A stretch of DNA of 64,000 nucleotides from Blasia pusilla (lineage: Eukaryota; Marchantiophyta; Marchantiopsida; Blasiales): the NCBI GenBank assembly GCA_050084515.1, contig CM114273.1, positions 26,164,001-26,228,000 of the forward strand. The letters run 5' to 3'. Shown here one piece after another: positions 11,993-20,797 of this stretch. The position numbers and the translations under genes were made by a program. The notes under the pieces were generated by a model, which saw nothing but the letters and a program-made list of their open reading frames with translations, was not told where the DNA came from and did no database searches. The first letter of the stretch is position 1, and every line of letters starts with the position of its first letter.

Positions 11993-13867
11993 TTGGTCAT
12001 CACGGAGCTGTCTGGTGGTCTCGTTTGGGACCGTGGTGCGGACAGTGGTGGTTTTACACGGAGTGGATTGACGTATCGGCTACCTTTTCCACTTCTGATG
12101 GTTGATGAAGAGGAGGACGAGGATGTTCCAAACACCGAGTCTTCTACATTGTTATCGAGTGTTGCAACTCCATTGATTTGGGACATGGACGGGATATATG
12201 GGGCCATGAAGGGCCCACGACGATACTCAGGTGCAGTGGGCACCATTGAGTTGGAGGACTTCATTCAGGAGTTTGATACGTGGTGTGATATGCATATGTT
12301 GCGAAATGCCACGTTGTTTACACCCTTCTTGGCTTGGAAGGGGTTGTTTCAGCACTTGGAGAGACCACCCATGGATGATTACCATGAGTGAAGGAAGGAC
12401 CATATTGTTGAGATTGAGGCATGGAGACAATATTGGTCTCCAGGCTATGAGTCTATTATCCATGGTGGTATTGGTAGTAGTGCTCCTACTATGCCAGCCA
12501 GCCCGACGTTGAGTGGTACGAGTACGAGCCGGAGTGGGCTTACCAGTGGAGGTACCCATGGAAGTAACAGTGGGGGTACTAGTGCCCCACCATGGTTCAG
12601 CCTTGTTGGAGAGTTCTTCAAGAGGTTGAAGAAGAACTATCAGGGAGTGAAGACAGAGAACTTGAGGAGTCTTCAGGAATTTGAGGGAAAGACTAGTGAG
12701 AGTCTTCGTGAGGCATACACTCGTATGCGACACTTGATTTTAGTTACCCAGGGTGTGACTGAGGCTCAGGCAGTCCAATTTTTGTATGGGATCTTGGACA
12801 GAGAGTTGCGCCGCAGGGTACGTGATGCTACTCTTATGAGTGATGATTCACCCATATTGGCCCACGTGTTTTCTCTATCTGAGAAGATTGAGCTTAACAT
12901 GGTGGAGGAGAGAGTGGTGACGTCCGCATTCAGTAGGGATACAACTACTACTTCTCGTGTTCAGCAGTCCACCTCACGGTCTCAAAGTAGTGGTGGTGGT
13001 AGTAGTAGTGGAAGTCGTGTGGGGTACACACGACCTCAGTCAAGTCCTAGAGGAACACTTGCGCAGAGACCATTGCCTTCATTTGCTGCCCTGCAACAAG
13101 GAGAGTCATGTTGGACATGTGGAGGTGATCATGTTAGGAGGTTTTGTCCCCAAGAGGATGGGAGATGGACTTTGGAGGATGGGCCTCAGTTGGCCCAAAC
13201 TCAGTGTGATCATTGCAGGAGACTATGTCATCCTCGAGAGCGTTGCTTTGATCTTCATCCAGAGTTAAGATCAGGCCACGGCCGTGGTGGAGTAGCTCCG
13301 AGAGGCCGAGGTGGTAGAGGTGGTAGGGGTGGTAGAGGTAGACCAGTGGTTGGAGAGCCTACGGTGGCTACCCCTACCACTACCACAGAGTCAGCAATGG
13401 CTGCTAGGATTGAGCAGTTAGAGCAGAAGTTGGCTACTATGGCTCGTATCCAGCATAGAGCAGGTTCGGGAGCGGGGGCTTCCACCTCTTATGGAGGGGA
13501 TGATCTCTCTTATATGGCAAGTGCAGCACAGGTTGAGGCATCAGCTATAGTTACGAGAGGAGCCACTCGAGCGTCAGAGCCACGTGGCGCTACTGTGGAG
13601 TTGGACCCACAGAGGGGTGAGGCTGGGAGACAGGCTAGGTTTCCCCAGTCATTCTTGTTGTCTGAGGTGCTTAGGACCCCATCCATGGTTCCTACGCAGC
13701 CTATTGAGCCTACAGTGGGGACTGAGGCATCTACATCGTATGTAGTAGACACGGATGGAGCATCCAGTGCAGTATTGCGGATGTCAACTTCAGTGTTGGG
13801 ATCCCCCTTGTTTTCGGCCACGGAGCTGATGGCTTTAGGAGTCGACTTAGCTCCTATATTCAGCTAG
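11993..13867 (+). pseudogene. Gag of the gypsy element (broken)
   Basis: One frame interrupted by TGA at 12389-12391, in a context where TGG (Trp) is expected. The retrotransposon Gag/capsid-like domain covers about 12590-12850 (FFKRLKKNYQ ... REAYTRMRHLI ... LDRELRRRVRD). Two zinc-binding knuckles follow: a CX2CX3HX4C variant at 13109-13147 and a canonical CX2CX4HX4C (CDHCRRLCHPRERC) at 13205-13246. An RGG-rich box (RGRGGRGGRGGRGR, about 13300-13340) then suggests nucleic-acid binding, and a short coiled segment comes after. The true start codon is uncertain; the frame is open from about 11993. The frame closes with TAG at 13865. Gag would form the virus-like particle and bind element RNA. 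Confidence 0.85.
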
Positions 13868-14455
13868 CAGCCACGTTGTGTGAACGTGGGGGTGTTACTG
13901 CTACACGTGCTGAGGTGGATGAGGGTGTTGCGGTGTAGCGACCGTCCATGTCAGGTGTAGCATTGAGTACCAGTGCTACTTGGCAAGCAGCAGCGGCAAA
14001 GATGGATGCAATACCAGCTCAGCCAGCCATTGATCGTGAGAGGCTTACACCTGGTGTATGTATGTTGGACAACTAGAGTGGGATATTCCGATTGGTGAGT
14101 CCTACATGACAGGTGTATAGACTCTGGTGCCCAACCTTTGATGTTGGGAAAGGCGGCATGTATTGGTTTGCGTATTTGGAGATCAGAGCTTGAGCCTTGC
14201 CCATTCCAAATTCAAACATCACTTGGAGGAGCTAATGATAGGTCTCAATTCAAGACACGGGAGAAGTTGTCTGTACAGTTGAGACCAGATCATGCAATTG
14301 ATAGCTCACGGTTGGGAGTACCTGCAGTGGTCACATCAGGCGAGTCGTATGATGTACTAGTTTGAGAAGCAGTATTGTACCCGATGGGTTTTCAGATGGA
14401 CTACTAGACTGAGACAGCGTCTTATAGACCTGGTTGGAAATCCGGGGATGGACGT
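13868..14455 (+). pseudogene. Gag-Pol junction and aspartic protease (broken)
   Basis: The protease active-site motif IDSGAQ starts around 14117, with the catalytic Asp codon at 14120-14122, in the same frame as Gag and the downstream methyltransferase. The rest of a retropepsin-like fold follows (MLGKAACIGLRI ... VTSGESYDVLV). TGA at 14363-14365 and a TAG about 40 bases later interrupt the frame; both can be read as transitions from sense codons. The protease would cleave the polyprotein. Between 13868 and 14110 several stops occur and no domain is recognised. Confidence 0.75.
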
Positions 14456-15800
14456 ATGAGCCAGGTTCCTGTGAGATTTATTTATGGGGCTCGACCAAGA
14501 GGGTCTTCCCCAATGGTGTTAGCATCTGTGGCTGGTTTTAGTGGAGCAGTCACTTGGCCAGGAGACTTTTTGGAGGGTAATCTTTCTGCTATGGATTCTC
14601 CTGTGCATGAGGAGGTAGAGGAGGTCCCTAGTTTTGCAGCAGTGGCATCCTCATCGCTGGATGTGCCACTTTGGAGTTCAAGCGGTGCACTACGGCAAGA
14701 GGCTGATCGCTTAGTGCAGGAGGCTTGGTGTGAGGCAGTTATACCTCACGAGGAAGAGGAGGCCCCACGGCAGACTCCTACTTCTGGTCCAGTTGGGTTA
14801 TCCCCTTTGGATACTACACCCATTGTATGGCAGTATCCGCCGGAGGGCATTTGTGTGTTAGATCTCTTTGGTGGGATTAGCACTGGTTTGGCTGCAGTGT
14901 TGCGTACCCGTATTCCTGTGCAGAGATACGTGTATGTGGAGCGATATGAGACGGCCCAGAGAGTCTCATCCCGACATATCGGTCAGTTGATGCGGAGATA
15001 TCATGAGTTGTTGCCGCCATCAGCTATTCGTGGGTACCAGCGTGCTTTGCAGTCACATATTGCATTGTTGGGGGTGCAGGACCTTGAGAGGGTTGGTCTT
15101 GTGGATTTGGTGATTTCTGGATGGCCATGTCAGGGTCATACACGTGCTGGTCGTGGTGAGGGATTACTGCATCCTAGGTCTCGATTGTTTTGGGAGATTT
15201 TACAGGTGTTATGACATCTTCTGGTTCATCAGGCACGTGCTCCAGCTTACATTCTGGAGAATGTTCCATTGCTAGGTGACACTCGAACTCGGATGATGGC
15301 GAGTGTTCATGAAGTGTGGTCTTGGATTGGACCAGCGATGTTGTTGGATGCAGCGCGAGTTGGCTCGCGTGCACATCGTCAACGCTTGTGGTGGACAAAC
15401 TTGTTGCCTAGGGAGGTTCTACGTTGAGCATATGATGTAGTGCAGCGGGATCCTTGCCTTACAATGGATAGTATCTTGGATACTGGGCAACTTTCTCAGT
15501 TGGTGAGGGTTATTGATGGGTCATCCATGGCAGCATTGAATCTTGTGGGCCAGCCTAGGATGGCACTACCCACATTTGTGAGTTTTCCCTCGTCATATGC
15601 CTACAAGGAAGGTGGTCCCGAGCTTGTATGGGATTCTCATGTGCGACAGTTGGTGGAGCCTAACGCTGATATGAGAGAGAGCGTGCGATGGGATTTGCTA
15701 CTGGTGTGACAGCGGTTGCTTCCATTTCCGAGGCTTCACGACGTCATGTGTTGGGTTAGGCCATGGACCTGAATTGTTTGACCTGGATTTTGAGTCTTGG
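14456..15800 (+). pseudogene. Cytosine-5 DNA methyltransferase domain inside Pol (DNMT3-like), broken
   Basis: This domain would transfer methyl groups to C5 of cytosine. Motif I VLDLFGGISTGL (SAM binding) lies near 14855-14892. Motif IV GWPCQGHTRAG has its catalytic Cys codon at 15128-15130. The HPRSRLFWEIL helix follows, then motif VI ILENVP at 15251-15268, a motif VIII-like SRAHRQRLWW near 15365, and a probable target-recognition region at about 15430-15660. Motifs IX and X follow: MGFATG at 15688, RRHVLG, and AMDLN after the TAG. Motif order is canonical (not permuted). Interruptions are TGA 15212, TGA 15425, a 4-base frame disturbance near 15684 and TAG 15757. The domain is framed by protease and RT in the same polyprotein frame, so it belongs to the element and is not a passenger. 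A bacterial-type or DNMT3/DRM-like origin both remain possible. Confidence 0.88.
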
Positions 15801-17104
15801 GATGGCCGAGCAGCGTCGACTTCGGACCATGTCTATGGGTCTTCCACCCCTTGTGATGAGCTCGATGGCTACCGGGACAGTAGAGACATCGGCTAGGGGC
15901 GAGGAGAATAGTATTTTGCATCCTTGGAGTAAATGGGATGTAATGGCTGGGCATGTGGAGTTGGTTCCTCATGCTGGTGGAGGAGTTATTTGCTTAGATG
16001 AAGGTGTAGCTAAGGGTATACCATCTTGTGAGGGGGTTGCCTAGCAGCCAATGGCGTCGTCCTCTCCCTCTAGTGTGCCAGTGGAGGAGACTTGGGAGCC
16101 ATTACTTGGGCCCAAGCTTAGGGGAGGTGAGAAACGACGCTTGACACAATTCCTACCTGCTTATAGTAGTTGTTTTGCCTTTAGCATGAAGGAGTTGGGT
16201 GCTTTGATTCGACCCGGTATACGTATTGATTTGGCTAGTGATTTGCCAATCTTTCGTCGTCCCTACTGATATAGTGATATGGAGAGGGACCTGATTCAGA
16301 GTAGGACGTTGGACCTTTTGGAGGCTGGATTAGTGGAGTTGTTGCATGGAGAGTATGCATCAGCCACTGTCATGCCTGCTAAAAAGGATGGCATGGCAAC
16401 TACGCGGATAGGCGGATGTGTGGAGATTACCGTCCTATTAATCGGCAGACCAAGGCCGATAGGCATGCCATGCCTACACCTGTGGAGATCTTTGATGTGG
16501 TGTGACAGGAAAAGATTTTTAGTACTTTGGATCTTCGGGCAGGATACCATCAATTGCCAATTCGAGAGAGTGACAAGGCCAAGACATCATTTTGGGGTGT
16601 CAACTCTCATGGCAAGGATTGTTTGTACCAGTGGACAGGATCCTAGCAGAGTTGGATTTTGTTCGGTGTTACATTGATGATATCTTGGTGTTTAGTAACA
16701 CGGTGGAGGAGCATCAGATACATTTGCATATTATGTTTGAGCAGTTGAAAGCTCATGGTCTACGTTTGCATCCAGGAAAGTGTAAGTTCTTCCATGAGGA
16801 TGTTGAGTACTTGGGTCATGTGATCTATCCACGTGGTTTGGGAGTTCAGCAAGCAAAGGTGGAGGCTATTGCACTTATTCCTCGTCTGGTAGATGTGAGT
16901 AGAGTTCGGGCATTCATGGGATTGGAAAACTACTATCAGAGGTATGTGAAGGGATTTCGTGCTATGGCAAAGCCTTTGAACCAATTGCTCAAATCAGATC
17001 AGGAGTGGCACTGGGGAGATGATCAGAGAGAGCTTTTGTGGAGCTCAAGGCCCAGTTGGTGGGGCGCCTATCTTGAGGAGACCTATCGAGGGCGCCCATT
17101 TCGA
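15801..17104 (+). pseudogene. Reverse transcriptase of the gypsy element (broken)
   Basis: After a linker (15800-16080) the RT starts at about 16090 (ETWEPLLGPKL ... FAFSMKELG ... RPGIRID). Blocks seen are ATVMPAKKDG, then after a frameshift near 16410 MCGDYRPINRQTKADRHAMP, STLDLRAGYHQLPIRE, KTSFWGVN and DCLYQW. A deletion removes the FLPFGL-type block at about 16642. The catalytic YIDDILVFS follows at about 16670, then HPGKCKFF, VEYLGHVI and the thumb/connection region FMGLENYYQRYVKGF. Stops at 16267 (TGG expected) and about 16501. First-strand DNA synthesis would be its role. The deletion of a core block means this copy cannot be rescued by readthrough. Confidence 0.9.
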
Positions 17105-17660
17105 TTACATCGATTAGAGTAGGTTGGGACTTGGAGCGGTGTTGACACAACATGATGATGAGCACATGGAGTTTGTGGTGGCCTATGCAAGTCGTTCGAA
17201 TAATGCACCGGAGTCGCGCTATAGTTCATATGAGGGAGAGTGCTTGGCAGTAGTGTGGGCTGTGGCACACTTTAGGTGTTACTTTTTTGGCACACAGTTT
17301 ACCGTTGTTACTGATCACCAGCCGCTCAAGTGGTTGATGGAGTCTGACAAGCTTACAGGGAAGCTTGCACGGTGGGCTCTTATCTTACAGGAGTATGACT
17401 TCCAGGTGGTACATAGACCTGGAGTTGCCAACCTTTATGCTGATGGGTTGAGTAGGAACCCATGTACTAGCCAAGAGGATGCAACAGGGGCTAAATGGCA
17501 TGGCCAGGTTGATGAGGAGATGGTGCTAGGTTGGCATGCATCCGCCTTTTTATGTTGGTTAGGGATGGACTCTAGTATGGAGGACCACATGACATCTTAC
17601 TCTAGTCAGAGGGTAGATGGCCAGCCTTCAGATCCTAAGGTTGGAGATGGTGGTACGTGA
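17105..17660 (+). pseudogene. RNase H domain of the gypsy element (broken)
   Basis: Ty3-type RNase H that would degrade RNA in the RNA:DNA hybrid. The first catalytic Asp sits in ID-stop-SRLGLGAVL (17109 onward; TAG 17115-17117 where TGG is expected). The catalytic Glu lies in YEGECLAVVWAV and the next Asp in TDHQPLKWL. HRPGVANLYADGLSR ends the domain near 17457. A spacer leads toward the integrase. Confidence 0.9.
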
Positions 17661-17738
17661 TATTCATGATGATGCATTGGTGTTGGAGCTCCTACGGACC
17701 AGTAGGGTGCCAGGCATAGTGAGTGCAAAGGAGCGAGA

Positions 17739-17742
17739 CCGT
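17739..17742. repeat. Target-site duplication CCGT, left copy (right copy 18356-18359)
   Basis: CCGT flanks both sides of the nested solo LTR. Deleting the LTR and one copy joins ERDR to VLQRAKRYRL in frame. Confidence 0.85.
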
Positions 17743-18355
17743 TGTCGTGCGCATACATATCGCTACACAACATACATCGCTTGTCACATCTACACCACAC
17801 AACACCGATCTTCCCCACACACGGGTCGATCCACACATGTACAAAAATAAACTCATACATATACATGGAGATCACACAACAAAAATAAAGAGTAGTAAAA
17901 ACGGCACACCCGGCCTAAAACTCCACTCCTCAATCTACATCGGCATATCGAGCCTCGTCCACCTTGTGCTATCAAGGAATCCGGACGCTAGCACCCTAGT
18001 CCTAGCTCACACACATACAAGGGAGGTGCTCCAACGGCCCAACATGAGAAAGATGGCTTAGGAAAGCCATCTTCCTCTCTTATATAGGTTGGGAAGAGCC
18101 AAAAGGCTCTTCTCCTAAAAATAGCCTTTCCCTTGGTAACTGCGTCTGAGGTTACAGGGGGTGTGACCTGGTCAACAAGTCACCCGGCTGTAAAAGACCT
18201 CTACATGAAAGTCGTCAGAAACGACGTTCCTCACACAATGGACCTATCCTCAACCTCATCCGACACTGTGGGACAAAGTTACACTCAAAATAGTCCGTTG
18301 GCTCCTACGCCCTATCCACGATAGATCTCGGCCTATCGGCTACTCAGATGTGACA
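17743..18355 (-). mobile_element. Nested solo LTR (613 bp), minus orientation, related family
   Basis: Begins TGTCGTGCGCATAC and ends GATGTGACA, with inverted TGTC/GACA tips and 4-bp CCGT duplications. Read on the minus strand it ends ...GATGTATGTTGTGTAGCG...GCACGACA, closely resembling the end of the host element's own 3' LTR. It is thus an LTR of a related gypsy family left by LTR-LTR recombination. A minus-strand TATATAAG box at 18079-18086 would be its promoter. It interrupts the linker before the integrase zinc finger. Confidence 0.85.
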
Positions 18356-18359
18356 CCGT

Positions 18360-19578
18360 GTTCTTCAACGTGCTAAGAGGTATCGATTGGAGGGAACACA
18401 AATTCTCCGTGTGTGGGAGGATGGTAGAGTACGAGTAGTGCCGCATTTGGTTTAGAGAGAGCGCATTGTGCGACATGCCCATGAGGAGTTGGGACATTTT
18501 GGGGTAAAGCGTAGGTATTGCTTACTCCTTGGTCAGTATTGGTGGCGTGGCATGCATACTTAGGTGCAGCAGTTGGTGTCACGTTGTATGGTTTGTGACC
18601 GGGTAAGGGCATCATTCAATGCCCCTACACCACAATTACATCCCTTGCCTATTATGGGGTTGGGTTACCGTTGAAGTGTGGACTTTGCGGGACCCTTATC
18701 GTTGACTGTACGACATCATCGATATGTGTTGGTGATGGTGGAGCACTTCTCCAAGTGGATTGAGTTGGTGGCATTACCTAACAAGGCAAGTGAGGGAACA
18801 TCGTATGTGTTTCTTGATAGAGTGTTTAGTCATTTTGGTGCACCAGCTGAAGTGCTAACCGACCAGGGTACAAAGTTTCAGGGTGAGTTTCAGGTCTTGT
18901 GTGACAAGGCGTTGATTGATCATCGGACCACGTCTCGAGATCATCTAGAGGCAGATGGTTTGGCTGAGCGTGTGGTTCAGACGGTGAAAGAGGGCATTGC
19001 GCAAGTATGGCCTACAAAAGGGGCATCTTGGAGACTAGGATATTCAGTTGCCATGGTTAGCCATGGGGTATAGGTTCAGTCACCAAGCATCCTTGGCTTC
19101 CTTCTCACCTTATTTTCTGTTATACGGCCGAGATCGAGACTTTCCAGTAGCAATTCGTCGGGAGACTAGTGAGGTGGTGAACCTTGATGACTCAGAGATG
19201 TGGATGAGAGTGTGTTCTCAGCGGGCGGAGCTCTTTCGGAGAGTTATGCCAACAGCCTTTGAGAATCTTGCCATTGCTCAACACAGGGATACGTTGCGGT
19301 ATGCAACCATTCGGGGTGGAGGTTATCGACCATCGATTCGTAGGTTCCATGTGGGGGACTATGTCTATTTGCAACAGATTGCACCGACAACATTGGATGT
19401 GACGGCAGGCCGCACTATTTTACGAGTGTGCGAGGTGTTAGCTTCTGGAGTTCTCATGTTGGAGGGTCGTGATGGAGTTGTTTGGAAGGATCATGTGCGT
19501 AATTGTGCGCCATGTCATCTTCCAAATGTGGATGGTACTGTTGACCCAAGCTTAGCCATGATACGTGCTAGCTTGAGG
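18360..19578 (+). pseudogene. Integrase of the gypsy element (broken)
   Basis: The N-terminal HHCC zinc finger runs from RHAHEELGHFGVKR (about 18464) to CMVCDR (about 18583). The catalytic core has VDFAGPL (first Asp, 18675-18690) and LTDQGTKF (second Asp, about 18857), with EADGLAERVVQTVKEG carrying the Glu (about 18948). A frameshift lies near 19030-19060, after which the core ends (RFSHQASLASFSPYFLLYGRD) and a GPY/F-like C-terminal module follows (FHVGDYVYLQQ ... ILRVCEVL). Stops at 18453 (TAG) and 18672 (TGA where TGG is expected). Integrase would join the cDNA to the chromosome. Confidence 0.9.
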
Positions 19579-19719
19579 TGCATGTTGTGTTGGTCTGTTG
19601 GTAACGCAGCCCGTATGTTGGTGTGTGATCGGTGTTCTAGGGGTTGGCACATGATGTGTTTGACTCCACGTATGGATGTTGTTCCTACTGGAAGATGGGT
19701 TTGTCCTCGATGTACTTAG
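19579..19719 (+). pseudogene. PHD finger at the C-terminus of the integrase
   Basis: C4HC3 spacing is complete: CMLC, then CDRC, then H and C in GWHMMC, then CPRC, with the conserved Trp two residues before the last Cys pair (RWVCPRC). PHD fingers read histone H3 tails, unmodified or K4-methylated. It sits at the extreme end of Pol (stop TAG at 19717), where chromoviruses carry a targeting chromodomain. The finger itself is intact and in the frame of the second integrase part. It is listed as pseudogene because the Pol it belongs to is broken. Confidence 0.85.
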
Positions 19720-19896
19720 GAGAGGTAGATGACTTGATCTTTGCATGATAGGGATTACACATGTGCGACTAACGATGGGGCAACCTAGCACCCGGCCTTC
19801 TGATTCGTGCACCCACGAAGGTGTATAGCATGTAGTAGCTGTATAGGGCTACCTGGGAGTTAGAGGGACCTAACCGCTAGTTAGGGAGGCGAGTTA

Positions 19897-19998
19897 TGGT
19901 ACACTTGTGTTTGTGGATGCTCTCGTGTATGTTATGTATGTATGTGAGTATGGTATGTCAGCGATGTATGTTGTATGACGATGTGGATTCGCACGACA
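19897..19998 (+). repeat. Extra ~100-bp LTR-end module before the 3' LTR
   Basis: From TGGTACACTTGTG to GCACGACA, this closely matches 20371-20468, the last 98 bp of the 3' LTR. Only 2 bases (GT) separate it from the LTR start at 20001. The 5' LTR lacks this module at its end. See the finding on terminal organisation. Confidence 0.85.
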
Positions 19999-20000
19999 GT

Positions 20001-20468
20001 TGTCATGACCATACGGATTATGTCGTAGTATAGTGTACTAGTAGAGGCCATACCTTATGTAGGGCCGTAGTGTCCAGGTAGAGATGCGGTTTCATACATA
20101 GGGTTGGGGGTTACTCAGTTAAGGGTGACTTTTCTAGTAGGGCCCGCTCTTAGGTCGGAGGATATAGTGTGGAGTGCACTCAAAGAACAGTTAGTTCTTT
20201 GAGTTGAGTCTGTTGCGTTGGGAGTTAGCCTTGGTAGTGAGTAGAGCTCTTGGCTATGGTGGTTCCCGCAAGCTTCGACCTGGATTCTCCCATCGTGGAG
20301 TGGGTTTGGCTTGGTTGTATGTGATTCTACACGTGTTTTATGACAGTAGGTCTTTCACGGATTTCAGGTGTGGTACACTTGTGTTTTTGGATGATCTCGT
20401 CTATGTTATGTATGTGAGTGTGATATGTCAGCGATGTATGTTGTATGACGATGTGGATTCGCACGACA
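20001..20468 (+). repeat. 3' LTR (468 bp)
   Basis: Starts TGTCATGACC and ends GCACGACA, directly followed by the ATAT target duplication. The first 366 bp match the 5' LTR. The last 98 bp match 19897-19998 and resemble the reverse complement of the nested solo LTR's start. Confidence 0.88.
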
Positions 20469-20660
20469 ATATCAAGAGTGGAGCGAATCCCATGCACCAC
20501 AGCCTCACAACCTCCAGGAGTTGCCACTCCAAATTATTGAGGAAATAAGTGGGCACTAAAATGAAGACGAAATTGCAAGCATAGGGATCGACTAACCAAG
20601 CGATATAAAACCTCTCCAATAGCCAAAGGGCGCACACCTGAAGTAAGCACCATCCCAAAG
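20469..20660 (-). pseudogene. Reverse transcriptase pseudogene, N-terminal part
   Basis: Minus-strand translation gives SGVRPLAIGEVLYRLVSR, then a TAA where CAA (Gln) is expected, then FGVATPGGCEAVVHGIRSTLD. This is the typical early RT region (block before the first catalytic Asp). It joins in frame to 10108 and below once the gypsy element is removed. Upstream (20673-20797) is the repeat also present at 8883-9161. Confidence 0.88.
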
Positions 20661-20672
20661 ATTATGTAATGT

Positions 20673-20797
20673 GATACACAAACATGTCGAGATCGGATGG
20701 TATAGTGCGTCACTAGTTCCCCACCTTTTGATTCAATAACTGCCGCATCGGACGTCTTGTAAACAACCAACATCGCGTGGTCTACTCCACTCACAAC
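20673..20797 (-). repeat. Third copy of the RT-upstream repeat
   Basis: Shares GTCGAGATCGGAT, CACCTTTTGATTCAAT and CGCATCGGACGTCTTG with 8883-9007. It directly precedes the RT remnant on the minus strand. Confidence 0.8.

Larger units (their letters stand above)
10109..20468 (+). mobile_element. Ty3/gypsy LTR retrotransposon encoding a DNA methyltransferase and a PHD finger
   Basis: A 10,360-bp element with TGTC...GACA ends and 4-bp ATAT duplications. Coding remnants in order on the plus strand are Gag (11993-13867), aspartic protease (about 14110-14365), C5 DNA methyltransferase (14820-15790), RT (16020-17040), RNase H (17105-17480), integrase (18360-19560) and a PHD finger (19579-19719). 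RT-RNaseH-integrase order identifies Ty3/gypsy. Gag, protease and methyltransferase lie in one frame, implying a single Gag-Pol polyprotein originally. Many stops, a few frameshifts, an RT deletion and a nested solo LTR make this copy non-autonomous. The terminal repeats differ by roughly 5-6 percent by eye, so the insertion is not recent. Confidence 0.93.

Noticed and set aside
14456-15800. Methyltransferase as a host gene fragment inserted by chance into the element
   Set aside because: No target duplications or intron traces around it. It shares the polyprotein frame with protease upstream, and the residues after motif X lead into the normal RT linker.
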